Source: Flavobacteriales bacterium
Lineage (GTDB): Bacteria; Bacteroidota; Bacteroidia; Flavobacteriales_E; Vicingaceae
Direction: 5' to 3'
Length of the DNA stretch: 64,000 nt
Assembly: GCA_020635825.1 (NCBI GenBank)
Contig: JACJZA010000007.1
Span: 248,001-312,000 of the forward strand
The notes under the pieces are model-generated. The model saw nothing but the letters and a program-made list of their open reading frames with translations, had not been told where the DNA came from and did no database searches. Positions 51,501-61,800 of the stretch are shown one piece after another. Both the position numbers and the translations under genes were made by a program. The first letter of the stretch is position 1; each line of letters starts with the position of its first letter.

Positions 51501-52884
51501 AATGGGAAAAAAACAAAAAGCTGTACTTGACAAGATGAAGCCCCAATTTGTTGAACAAGCAAAAGAGAATGGCCATCCTGAAGAAGTTTTGGAAAAAATA
51601 TGGAAAGATTGGGAAGCCTTTGCTGCCTATGCTTTTAACAAATCTCACTCTACTTGTTACGCATGGATCGCTTATCAAACTGCATTTTTAAAAGCACACT
51701 ACCCTGCTGAGTATATGGCATCAGTATTAAGTAACAACATGAATGACATTAAGTCTGTTACTTTTTTTATGGATGAATGCAGAAGAATGGGTATACCGGT
51801 TTTAGGTCCGGATATCAATGAATCGGTTTATAAATTTACCGTAAATAAAAAAGGTGAAATCCGATTTGGTTTAGGAGCAATGAAAGGTGTAGGTGGAAAA
51901 GCAGTAGAATGTATCATTGAAGAACGTCAAAAAAATGGAAATTATACCTCCATTTTTGACATGGTAAAACGAATAGATTTAAGATCTGCCAATAAAAAAA
52001 CTATTGAAAGTTTAGCGCTTGGTGGTGCTTTTGATTCTTTTGAAGGGACTCACCGTGCTCAATACTTTACAGAACAAGATGGAGGTGGAATTTTCCTTGA
52101 AAAAATAATTAAATATGGAAACAAATTTCAAGAGAATGAAAATTCTACTCAAGTATCCATGTTTGACATGCTGGAAGGCGATGCTGCTGTAGAAATGCAA
52201 GAACCACCATTACCTATTTGTCCTGAATGGGGAACATTAGAAAAATTAAATAAAGAAAGAGAGGTAGTTGGAATTTTTATTTCAGGTCATCCTTTAGATG
52301 ATTTTAAATTAGAAATAAAATCATTTACTAAAGGAACTTTAGCTCATATTAAAGACGACCTTCAAAAAATTAAAGGTGCACAATTGGCATTGGCAGGAAT
52401 TTGTACCGGAGCCCAAGAGCGCATGACAAAGAATAATAATCCTTTTGGAATTTTACAATTTGAAGATTACAATGATGCTCATGAATTTTTAGTTTTTGGT
52501 GAAGATTATATTAAATTCAGACCTTATTTTATTTCTGGTCAATTTTTATACATACAAGGTAGTGTTCAACCCAGAAAATGGAGTAAAGACCCTAATGACT
52601 TAGAATTTAAAGTAACGAATATTGAACTTCTCTCTGAATTGCGAAATAAACGAGCTAAGGGAATTACTTTAAATATCAATAATGAAGACTTGTCAGAAGA
52701 ATTAATTTTAGAGATTGATTCTTTGATTAATTCTCATGTGGGAAACTACACTTTAGGTATTAATTTATTTGATGAACACGAAGGTGTGGTTGGAATCCAA
52801 TCAAGAAATAAAAAAATTGAACTTTCAAACGAGTTTATTAGTAACTTAGAAAAGTTAAAAGTAATAAAGTATCAAATTGTATAA
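48598..52884 (+). CDS. dnaE: DNA polymerase III alpha subunit with N-terminal DEDDh exonuclease
   Basis: A 1428-residue protein with GTG start (MFLIFDTETTGLP; no ATG fits). Residues about 1-200 are a DnaQ-like 3'-5' exonuclease (Asp6, Glu8 in DTETTG; NVGHNIEFD; HDAAYDVDATAKCF). The PHP domain begins with HLHNHSEFSILQS (His245). The polymerase active site is seen in GPGRGSAAGS and PDIDIDFDDDGR (Asp655, 657, 659). A helix-hairpin-helix and OB-fold follow before a C-terminal region. This is DnaE-type rather than PolC, yet it carries its own proofreading domain, the form found in Bacteroidota. It is the chromosomal replicase. Monocistronic, 208 bases after the antiporter start. Confidence 0.96.
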   Translation: MFLIFDTETTGLPKNYNAPVSDSDNWPRMVQLAWQLHDFDGKLITNKNFIVKPDGFDIPIGVSNIHGITTERALRDGEDLSFVLKEFLSDLNKTSYNVGHNIEFDIKIVGAEFFRLGIENPIEEIAIIDTMKSSVDYCAIPGGKGGGFKYPSLTDLHTKLFGEAFADAHDAAYDVDATAKCFFGLLKNRVIQPKEVENFDLVDYEAPELEEANFEDLKKQQQAQEIDLNKGTKITSELTDIPFTHLHNHSEFSILQSTTKVSGLVAKAKELGMSAIALTDHGNMMATFHFVRDALAANIKPIVGCEFYLCHDRKDKSYKDDGFQTVVLAKNKKGYHNLAKLASYANIEGFYYVPRIDKEILLEYKDELIALTGGLWGEIPNKILFEGKQQAEEAFIWWKENFGEDFYVEINRHGIPEQNAVNEVLLEFAKKYNVKIIAANNTYYINKENAESQDILLCIKDGKPLNQPKKYIGAKGREFRFGFPNDEFYVKSADEMKQLFADLPEAIINTQEIVDKVEPFELARDVLLPKFDIPDEFKDPRDEENPTLKNGENNYLRHITYEGAKKRYGEITDEIKERLDFELEVIKKTGYPGYFLIVEDFIREARNMGVSVGPGRGSAAGSAVAYCTGITNIDPIKYDLLFERFLNPDRISMPDIDIDFDDDGRQKVIDYVIKKYGSNQVAQIITYGTMAAKSSIRDTARVLELPLSDADRIAKLIPDIKLSKLFGLDENALEEKLGRREDLERAHMLKEIANGANLEAKTVNQARMVEGSVRNTGIHACGVIITPDDITNYVPVALAKDSDMTCTQFDNSVAENAGLLKMDFLGLKTLTLIKDACQIIKDRHGIELDPENFDIEDEKTYELFQRGDTVGIFQYESPGMQKHMRSLKPTVFADLIAMNALYRPGPMEYIPSFIKRKHGDEEVVYDLPEMEEYLSETYGITVYQEQVMLLSQKLANFTKGEADVLRKAMGKKQKAVLDKMKPQFVEQAKENGHPEEVLEKIWKDWEAFAAYAFNKSHSTCYAWIAYQTAFLKAHYPAEYMASVLSNNMNDIKSVTFFMDECRRMGIPVLGPDINESVYKFTVNKKGEIRFGLGAMKGVGGKAVECIIEERQKNGNYTSIFDMVKRIDLRSANKKTIESLALGGAFDSFEGTHRAQYFTEQDGGGIFLEKIIKYGNKFQENENSTQVSMFDMLEGDAAVEMQEPPLPICPEWGTLEKLNKEREVVGIFISGHPLDDFKLEIKSFTKGTLAHIKDDLQKIKGAQLALAGICTGAQERMTKNNNPFGILQFEDYNDAHEFLVFGEDYIKFRPYFISGQFLYIQGSVQPRKWSKDPNDLEFKVTNIELLSELRNKRAKGITLNINNEDLSEELILEIDSLINSHVGNYTLGINLFDEHEGVVGIQSRNKKIELSNEFISNLEKLKVIKYQIV

Positions 52885-52975
52885 TACTGACATCTTGTCT
52901 TACTTTTAAGTAATGGTTTGATGTTTGAAAACATAAAAACAAAAACAAATATTAACATATTAAATAAAGATTAAA

Positions 52976-53293
52976 ATGGCTTTAGAATTAACAGACTTAA
53001 ATTTTGATGAAAATGTAATGAATAGCGACAAACCAGTATTAGTAGATTTTTGGGCTACTTGGTGTGGTCCATGTAGAATGGTAGGTCCTATTGTTGAAGA
53101 ATTAGCAAACGATTATGAAGGAAAAGCGGTAGTTGGTAAAGTAGATGTAGATAACAATCCTGAAGTTGCACAAAAATTCGGAATCAGAAATATTCCTACT
53201 TTATTATTTATTAAAGGTGGAGAAGTGGTTGACAAACAAGTTGGTGCAGTATCGAAAGATGTTTTAGCACAAAAATTAGATGCAATTTTATAA
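52976..53293 (+). CDS. trxA: Thioredoxin
   Basis: A 105-residue thioredoxin with FWATWCGPCRMVGPIVEELA (active CGPC), GKVDVDNNPEVAQKFGIRNIPTLLFIKGGE (cis-Pro in NIPT) and a GAVSKDVLAQKL end. Reduces disulfides of cytoplasmic proteins; needs a thioredoxin reductase not found in this window. Separate transcript, ended by a strong bidirectional terminator. Confidence 0.95.
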   Translation: MALELTDLNFDENVMNSDKPVLVDFWATWCGPCRMVGPIVEELANDYEGKAVVGKVDVDNNPEVAQKFGIRNIPTLLFIKGGEVVDKQVGAVSKDVLAQKLDAIL

Positions 53294-53312
53294 TATAGAC
53301 TATTTTACAAAA

Positions 53313-53345
53313 AAAATCCCGAGCAATTTACTCGGGATTTTTTTA
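53313..53345. terminator. Bidirectional intrinsic terminator
   Basis: Stem AAAATCCCGAG (53313-53323) with CTCGGGATTTT (53331-53341), loop CAATTTA, with A- and T-runs on both sides. It can end trxA (+) and the convergent hypothetical gene (-). Confidence 0.9.
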
Positions 53346-53356
53346 TATCTATATAA

Positions 53357-53731
53357 TTAATAATTTTTAAGCATATCTCTGTATTCCATCAAATCCTGTC
53401 TGTTAGTAGGATTTTTAGCATCCAACATTAAAGATAATAAATAATCTAAGCTACTTTTTTTATTTTCAAAATCTTCCATATCCATATCATTCTCTATTTC
53501 TTCTCCTTCTACAACTGCTTCATCTGCAGGAATAGGAATATTAAATGTCCCTGTATTTTCAATATGTTCGTAGGTTAATCGAATTACTTTTGTTAAAGTT
53601 GGATCTTCTTCGGCCAACGCATAAGGACGTAACTCTTGCAAACCTTTCACTAGTTTTTCGGCTACAATTCCTGATTTTGCCAATTCTTTTTGTAATCCAA
53701 CAATCAATTTATTTGCTTCAATACTTTGCAT
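53357..53731 (-). CDS. Conserved hypothetical protein
   Basis: A 124-residue soluble protein. The N-terminal helix pair IEANKLIVGLQKELAKSGIVAEKLVKGLQEL leads to a middle part ending TYEHIENTGTFNIPIPADEA, an acidic stretch (GEEIENDMDMEDFEN) and a final helix SSLDYLLSLMLDAKNPTNRQDLMEYRDML. No catalytic motif; homologues appear next to thioredoxin or similar housekeeping genes in Bacteroidota by recollection only. Function unknown. Confidence 0.7.
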   Translation of the reverse strand: MQSIEANKLIVGLQKELAKSGIVAEKLVKGLQELRPYALAEEDPTLTKVIRLTYEHIENTGTFNIPIPADEAVVEGEEIENDMDMEDFENKKSSLDYLLSLMLDAKNPTNRQDLMEYRDMLKNY

Positions 53732-53830
53732 GTCAATGTTTATTTTAATAAGGTTTACAAAATTAAATATAAAAAAGAATTTATCTCTTCATTATCGAAT
53801 AAAACTTGACAAATAAAGTAATTTTAACTC

Positions 53831-54784
53831 ATGAATAAAAATAACAATATGCTGACTTCTACCCTCAACATTAAACACCCAATAATTATGGCGCCTATGT
53901 TTTTGGTGTCTAATTCTAAAATGTTGATTGCTGCTGCAGATGCTGGAATAACAGGATGTATACCAGCTCTTAACTACAGAACTATTGAAGAGTTTGAAAT
54001 TGGATTAAGAGAATTAAAAGAAAAATGCAATGGTCCATTTGGAATTAATTTAATAGTAAACAAATCTAATTTCCTATATAAAGAGCAGTTAAAAGTATGT
54101 TGTAAATACAAGGTAGATTACATTATAACTTCATTAGGGTCTCCTGAAGAAACTATTAAAGAAGCTCATAAAGTGGGAACTAAAGTATTTTGTGATGTAA
54201 CAGATTTAGACTATGCAAAAAAAGTAGAGAAATTAGGAGCGGACGCTTTGATTGCTGTTAATAAAGAAGCTGGTGGACATGCTGGAAATCTTTCTTATAA
54301 AGAATTAATTCCTTTACTAACAAAAAACTGTCAAATTCCTGTCATCTCCGCCGGAGGTGTTGGTAATCATCAACAAATGCAAGAAATCTTATCTTTAGGT
54401 GCCGCAGGGGTTTCTGTTGGTAGTCTTTTTATTGCTTCAGAAGAAAGTGAAGTTTCACAAGAATACAAAGAAGCATGTGTGAATTTTGGAGCTAAAGACG
54501 TTGTATTTACTACTAAACTGTCAGGTACCCCTTGTACTGTAATTAATACCCCTTATGTTAAAAAAATTGGTACTAAACAAACATTTTTAGAGCGTATTTT
54601 AAATAAAAACAAACGACTAAAAAAATGGTTCAAAGCTTTCACCTTTTACAAAGGAATGAAAAGTTTACAAAAAGCGGCTTTTAGTGCAACCTATAAAACT
54701 GTATGGTGTGCAGGTCCAAGTATTGAATATGTGAAAGAAATTAGACCTATTAAAGAAATCGTCAAATCTTTGACCAATGAATGA
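53831..54784 (+). CDS. Nitronate monooxygenase family FMN enzyme
   Basis: A 317-residue TIM barrel of the nitronate monooxygenase/2-nitropropane dioxygenase type: HPIIMAPMFLVSNSKMLIAAADAG, GPFGINLIVNKSN, VDYIITSLGSPEETIKEAHKVG and VISAGGVGNHQQMQEILSLGAAGVSVGSLFIASEES (FMN phosphate site), with the conserved EAGGHAGN block. Its natural substrate is not certain; family members also include enoyl-ACP reductases (FabK) and it may be flavin-dependent. Two possible ATG starts lie six codons apart (MNKNNN, MLTSTL). The gene overlaps the downstream thioesterase gene by eight bases. Confidence 0.88.
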   Translation: MNKNNNMLTSTLNIKHPIIMAPMFLVSNSKMLIAAADAGITGCIPALNYRTIEEFEIGLRELKEKCNGPFGINLIVNKSNFLYKEQLKVCCKYKVDYIITSLGSPEETIKEAHKVGTKVFCDVTDLDYAKKVEKLGADALIAVNKEAGGHAGNLSYKELIPLLTKNCQIPVISAGGVGNHQQMQEILSLGAAGVSVGSLFIASEESEVSQEYKEACVNFGAKDVVFTTKLSGTPCTVINTPYVKKIGTKQTFLERILNKNKRLKKWFKAFTFYKGMKSLQKAAFSATYKTVWCAGPSIEYVKEIRPIKEIVKSLTNE

Positions 54785-55247
54785 TAAGGAATTATTGAAA
54801 AAAATAAAGTGGCAACTGTTTCTTTTAGGAAGATTTAAAATTCCAATGATAGGCTATACAGGGTTAAAGTTAGTCGATTTAGATGAAACTAAATCTGTTG
54901 TCAAAGTTCGGCTTAAAAGAAGAACTAAAAATCATCTAAACTCTATGTATTTTGGCGCGTTAGCTGTGGGTGCTGATGTATCAGGAGGAATACATGCTTT
55001 TTATTTTGCCAACAAGTACAACAAAAAAGTTTCTTTTGCTTTTAAGGCTATGGAATGCGAATTTATAAAAAGAGCTGAATCTGATTGTACATTTATTTGC
55101 AACGATGGTGTTTTAGTTGAAAAATCCATCTTAAGATCTATAGAAACCGGAGAAAGAATTAATGAAAAAACATTTGTAAACGTTTATGATTCTCAAAATG
55201 AATTAGTGGCTAAATTTAAATTGACCATTTCTGTAAAATGCAAGTAA
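54777..55247 (+). CDS. DUF4442/hotdog-fold thioesterase-like protein
   Basis: A 156-residue protein of the hotdog fold: RFKIPMIGYTGLKLVDLDETKSVVKVRLKRRTKNHLNSMYFGALAVGADVSGGIHAF. The NHLNSMYFGAL segment is the typical DUF4442 motif (equivalent to the HHxNHxG of PaaI-type thioesterases). It may hydrolyse acyl-CoA or bind acyl groups; catalysis is not established. It is translationally coupled with the upstream FMN enzyme, suggesting a common fatty-acid-related pathway. Confidence 0.8.
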   Translation: MNDKELLKKIKWQLFLLGRFKIPMIGYTGLKLVDLDETKSVVKVRLKRRTKNHLNSMYFGALAVGADVSGGIHAFYFANKYNKKVSFAFKAMECEFIKRAESDCTFICNDGVLVEKSILRSIETGERINEKTFVNVYDSQNELVAKFKLTISVKCK

Positions 55248-55393
55248 GTTTTTAATTATCAACATTTTTTTTATTTTTATTCACAAGAGGCAACGAATTT
55301 ATTCTTTATTCGTCATCTTTATGTTTTAGTTATATAAGTACTAACAAACTATAATTACTGTTAAATATTAAACAATTTGTTATTTTTTAATCT

Positions 55394-55849
55394 ATGAAAA
55401 ATATTTTATTTATTTTACTTATTTCCCTTACTACAAAAGGGTTTTCTCAAGACAAAAATTTCGTTTATCAAGGAAAAACTATTGAACTAGAAGACAAAAT
55501 GATAGAACATTTTGATGCTGAGTACATAGGTTTTCTTAAAGAAAATAATATTGATTTATTACTTTATTTAAATTTCTTTTCTACTCAATCTTATAGAATT
55601 GAAGATATTGGAGTAAAAAAACAAGTAAATCAATTTCCTAGTATTTTTTCATTAAAAAAGAAATCAAAATCTAATGCGAATAATTACATTTTAGGTAATT
55701 CTGACTCCTTTAACATCTTAGCCTACGAAGTAAATCTTAAAGACGAACAACAAGTTTTTGTAGAAAGCAACAGCTCAAAAGCATTAATTGTATTACCAAA
55801 AAAAGTTTTTATGGAGAAATACAATGATTACAAAAATTCATTAAAATAA
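55394..55849 (+). CDS. Hypothetical exported protein upstream of the adhesin
   Basis: A 151-residue product with a signal peptide (MKNILFILLISLTTKGFSQ). The mature part has ELEDKMIEHFDAEYIGFLKENNID, FFSTQSYRIEDIG and VALIVLPKK-like hydrophobic strands but no motif of a family I know. Only 30 bases separate it from the giant adhesin, so they are likely cotranscribed. Possible accessory or folding partner of the adhesin, by position only. Confidence 0.6.
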   Translation: MKNILFILLISLTTKGFSQDKNFVYQGKTIELEDKMIEHFDAEYIGFLKENNIDLLLYLNFFSTQSYRIEDIGVKKQVNQFPSIFSLKKKSKSNANNYILGNSDSFNILAYEVNLKDEQQVFVESNSSKALIVLPKKVFMEKYNDYKNSLK

Positions 55850-55879
55850 TTCAAAAAAGACAAACTACAACTATACATT

Positions 55880-58800
55880 ATGTTTAAGAAAATTACACTA
55901 GGTTTTATATTTATTTCTTTAATAAATATTGTTAATGCTCAAACCTATAATTTAAATGCCAATCTTGGAACTATAACAACTTGTTCAGGAACTTTCAGAG
56001 ATGGGGCTGGAAGTTATTCCAATAATTCTAATTATACTGTAACCTTTTGTTCTGGTAGTTCCTCAATAATTCAAGTGGATTTTTCTTCTTTTGCTCTTGA
56101 AAACGGTTATGATTTTTTAAATGTTTATGATGGTAATTCAACCGGAGCTCCTCAAATAGATGCTATTACTGGTAATCAGGGAGCATTTTCAATGCAATCA
56201 ACAGGATCATGTATAACTTTTCAATTTACATCCGATTTTAGTTCTGTTGCAGCCGGATGGGTTGCTACTATCTCATGTATCACACCTTGCTCACCTCCAA
56301 CTGCAGCTGGAGTTAGTACAAATCAATCTTCGCCTATTAAAGTATGTACAGGAGAAAATATTAATTTTAGTGGTGCAGGATCAACTGCAGCCGGAGGTTT
56401 TTCAATAAGCAGTTATACATGGGATTTTGCTGATGGAAGTACTGGAAACGGTGTAAATACTTCTCACTCCTATTCTACTCCTGGAGAATACATTGTGCAA
56501 TTAGAAGTTGAAGACAACAATAACTGTACTAACAATAATTTTATAGACTTAGTGGTACAAGTAGGAACTGAGCCAACTTTTGTTGGAACAACCCCAAATC
56601 AAACAACTTGTGCGGGACAAACAGTATGTTTAGATGGTGTAGTAAACCCAACCCCATGGGTTGAAATACCCACTACTTCAGTAGCTGGAACAACCACTTT
56701 ACCCGATGGTTCGGGAATTTGTTATGATGCTCCTTTAACTTTTACTGAATTTACACCTGGATCCACAATTACAAACGCTGGGCAAATCGATGATATTTTC
56801 GCAAACATGGAACATACATGGGCTGGAGATTTAACTATTGATTTAGAGTGTCCTAATGGTCAAAGTGTTGGAGTTTTCAATTCTGATGGAACATGGAATA
56901 CAACAAACATTTCATCCGAAAATTTTGGTAATCCAGGTGCTGGTGTTGGTTATGATTATACTTGGACCAACTCAGGAACAGGACAAACTATGGATGCTTG
57001 GGCTGGCGCTAATGGTGCTGCTACTACTATTCCTGCTGGTACTTATGCATCTGAAGAACCATTCTCGAATTTAGTAGGTTGCCCATTAAACGGTGTGTGG
57101 ACTTTAAAAATTTGTGACACTCACTCAATTGATGATGGAACTGTATTTTCTTGGGGTATTACTTTTGATCCTTCTTTATATGCTGGTTTAGGTGGATTTA
57201 CACCAACATTTAATGCTAATTGTGGTGGAACTACATGGTCTGGGAATAATGCTGCTAGTAACTCTGCAATAACTAGTACAAGCGCTAATTGTAACCAAGT
57301 ATGTGTAACCCCTCCTTCTTCAGGTACTTATAGTTATACATTTAGCGGTACTGATGATTTTGGATGTTCTTTTGATACAGTAATTACTGTTACAGCTACA
57401 GCTGGTGCAATAGCTAATGCTGGAAATGACATTTCTTACTGTTCAGGTCTATCAGGAACAATCGGTTCTCCTGCTGTTGGCGGCGTTACTTATTCATGGT
57501 CACCTACAACTGGATTAAGTAGTGGTACTGCTGCTAATCCAACTGTAACTCTTACAAATCTTACTGGTTCACCAATAACTACTACTTATATATTAACTAC
57601 TTCTGCTTCTGGTTGTGTAGACACTGATACTGTTAATGTTACTGTAAATCCTCAGCCTGTTGCAAATTTCACTCAACCTACAGCACAATGTTTAACAGGT
57701 AATTCATTCTCTTTCAATAATACAAGTACAAATGCAACAAGCTACAATTGGAATTTTGGTGATGGAAATACTTCTACAGCTGTAAATCCAACTCATAGTT
57801 ATGGAACATCTGGAACGTTTACAGTTACATTAACTGCAACTAACGGAACATGTACTGATGATATAACGCTTAATATTGTAGTAAACCCTATGCCTGTTCC
57901 TACTGCTACAGCAGATAGTGTTAACTGTAATGGAGGTTCTACAGGTTCAGCAACAGTAACTGGAGTTGTTAATAGTCCTGGTGGATTTAATTATTCATGG
58001 AACAGTGCACCAGTCCAAAACACTCAGACTGCAACTGGATTACCTGCTGGAACATACACAGTAACTGTTACAGATCAAAACACTACTTGTCAAGGACAAA
58101 CAACTGCAACTGTCTTTGAACCACCTGTTTTATCCGCTACTGAAAGTCATGTTAACCCAACATGTGCTCAAGGAACAAATGGTAGTGCTACTGCTAACCC
58201 AACAGGTGGAACTACTAACTATTCATATTCATGGAATACAACTCCTGTTCAAAATACACAAACAGCAACAGGTTTATCTGCAGGCAGCTACACATGCACC
58301 ATTACAGATTATAATGGTTGTACCACTACTACCAATGCTGTATTAGTAGATCCTGCCGGAATGGTATTATCGACTTCAATGACTCAAGCAAATTGTGGAG
58401 CATCAGATGGTTCAGCAACTGTAAATGTTACATCTGGAGGAAGTGGTAACTTTAGTTATTCATGGAATACAACTCCTGTTCAAAATACACAAACAGCTTC
58501 TGGAATTCCGGCTGGTACTTATATCGCAACTGTTACAGACATTACTGCAGGATGTATTTCAACAGATACAATAATTGTTACTACAACCGTAGGACTAACT
58601 GCAAATGCTACATTTATTGCTGATGCTTTATGTAATGGTTCTTCAAACGGTTTAGCTTATGCTTTCCCAACTGGAGGTACTCCAGGTTATTCATATTCAT
58701 GGAATGATCCTTCTACTTCAACAAACGATACTTTAATGGCTGCTGCAGGAACATATACTGTTACCATTACAGATACAGTCGGATGTCAGGGAACAGCAAA

Positions 58801-61800
58801 TGTTACTATTGGTGAACCTGCAACTGTTGTTGCATCAATTACTACTTCAAATAACGAAACATGTAATGGTTCTTCTGATGGTTCTGCTACAGCTGGCGGT
58901 GCTGGAGGAGACAACAACTTCAACTACTCATGGAATACTACCCCTGTTCAAAATACACAAACAGCTACAGGTCTAGCTCCAGGAACATACATTGTTACTG
59001 TGACCGATGGCAATAGTTGTTCTGATACTGCTAGTGTAGTAATCAACCCTGGTCCATCAATGGTCGCATCACATACTCAGTCTAATGTATCATGTTTTGG
59101 TGGAAGTAATGGAGGTATCAACGAAACAATAACTGGAGCACCTGGTGTAATTACCTACAACTGGATGCCTGGAGCTATTACCTCTGAAGATCCTGTTGGA
59201 TTAACTGCTGGTACTTACATTTTAACAGCAACTAGCGCGGGATGTCAAGTAAATGATACAGTAGTAATTACAGAGCCTACTCAATTGGTTGCAGTAATTG
59301 ATTCAAGTTTTGATGTAACTTGTAATGGTGATACCGATGGATCTGCTTATGCATCAGCTTCAGGTGGAACTGGTGGTACATATACCTATTTATGGAATGA
59401 CCCCACATCACAAACTACTCCAAATGCCATCAATCTTGGTTTTGGTAATTATACTTTAACTGTTACCGATTCCAATTCGTGTCAAACTACTGTGAATGTA
59501 AGTATAAATGAACCTCCTGCTCTTACAGCAAATTCAGGAAGTTTTGATGCTTATTGTGGTGTAGCTCAAGGTACTGCATGGATTCTACCAACAAATGGTA
59601 CTGCTCCTTATACTTTTGCATGGGATTCAGCAGCAGCCCCTTTAGGTATAAATGATACTTTATACAATGTTTACCCTGGTTCTTATAACATTCAAATTCA
59701 AGATGCTAATTCTTGTAAGTATAATGGTACAGTAATCGTAAATGCTGCACCCGGAGGAACTGCATCTATTTCAACTTTTACAGATGTAAGTTGTAATGGA
59801 GGAAATAATGGTACAGCCACTGTTTCGATCAGTAATGCATTCCCTGGATATACTTATTTGTGGGATGCAGCTGCAGGAAACCAGACAAGCAACCCTGCTA
59901 CAGGTCTTTCTGCAGGCACCTATGATATTAGTGTTACTGATACATTTGGGTGTGTTATGACTACAAATGTTACCATTGGAGAGCCGACTCCTCTTACCGT
60001 TAATTTAACAGCTTATAATAAAATTTGTTATAACTCATGTGATGCTTCTGTTGACGCATTCCCAAGTGGTGGTAATTCTTCTTATTCATGGAGCTGGAAT
60101 GATCCATCTTCTCAAATAACACAATTAGCAACTGGTTTATGTCCTGGAATGGTTTCGGTTACAATTACTGACAGTAAAGGTTGTACTGTAACTGATAGTG
60201 TAATGATTAATAATCCTCCACAAATAGTTTTAAATTCATCTTTTACCGCTGCAAGCTGTAACCAAGCAGATGGTAGTGCTTACGTTGAAATTCTTGCTAA
60301 TGCAATTGCACCTTATTCTTTTGTATGGAGTGATGGTTCTGGTCCTATTGGAACAGACAGCACATTAATTAATGTGGTTTCAGGAACTTATTTTGCCACT
60401 GTTACTGATTCTTTAGGTTGTAGTGTTACCGATACTGTTACTATTCCGAATTTATCTGCACCTGTTATTGATTCTACAGTAATAACACACGTTTCATGTT
60501 TTGGAGGTAATACCGGATCGGTTGAAGTGTTTGTTTCCGGTGGTGGATTTCCTTACACTTATTCTTGGAATCCAAGTGGGCAAATAACACCTCTTGCCTC
60601 TAATTTAACTGCAGGAGGTTATACAGTTAATGTAACAGATACCAATGGTTGTGTTGTTTCTACATCTGTTACTGTTAATGAGCCTGATGATTTAATATTA
60701 ACAACAGGAGGTCTTAATCCTACATGTTTTGGTTATAGTGATGGAAATGCGTGGGTAAATGCCAATGGAGGAACTATGCCTTACTCCTATTCATGGAATA
60801 CTACACCAATTCAAACTAACGATACTGCATATAATTTACCAGCAAATCCATTAGGCTATACCGTAACAGTTACTGATACCAATGGATGTTTTACCACTGC
60901 TTCTGTACCATTAACAGATCCGGCACTTTTTACCATTAATATTTCAAGTACTGATGTTTCATGTTTTGGAGGTAATGACGGTTCAGCAACTGTTTCTGAA
61001 AATAATGGTTTTGCACCTTACATTTATCTTTGGGATGATCCTTCTGCTCAAAGTACTCAAACTGCTTCAGGGTTAGTTGCAAACACTTATAATGTTCAAG
61101 TAACCGATGATGATGGTTGTATTGCTAATGGTTCAATTGTTATTAATGAACCAAATGAATTAATTCTTACTGAAGATACCGTTATTAATGTAAGTTGTAA
61201 TGGATTATCAGATGGTTTTGCAGCTGTTAACGTTGTTGGTGGTTCAGGAGCTTATTCATTTACTTGGGATTTAGGTGGAACTATCGTTGATACTATCCAA
61301 AATCCTAACAGTCTTGCTGCAGGTAACTATTTAGTTACTGTAACTGACACGAACGGTTGTAATGACCAAATATTTATTAATGTGACAGAACCAAATCCAT
61401 TAAATGCTACATTCTCAACAGTTGATGTGTTATGTGCTGGAGACAATTCTGGATTAGCTTTTGTTAATGCAAATGGAGGAACTGCTCCATATACTTATCA
61501 ATGGAATGACGTAGCATTACAACAAACCGATACAGCATTTAATTTAACTGCTGGAACTTACCAAGTAACTGTGACCGACTCTAATAATTGTGACACTACT
61601 TTAACCAATATTATTATCAATCAACCTACTCCAATAGTATTTAACTCTACCACTTCTTCTCCTTCTACTTGTGGAAGTGATAATGGAGAGGCTGCTGTGA
61701 CAATTGGTGGCGGATCACCTCCTTTTAATTTTTCTTGGAATGATCCAGCGAACCAATCTACAGCCGTTGCTACTAATTTATTTGCTGGTAACTATACTGT

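Noticed and set aside
58116..58346. Short ORFs in other frames inside the adhesin gene (also 56856-57074 and 62977-63192).
   Set aside because: They are shadows of the long adhesin frame, which is continuous and repeat-structured there.
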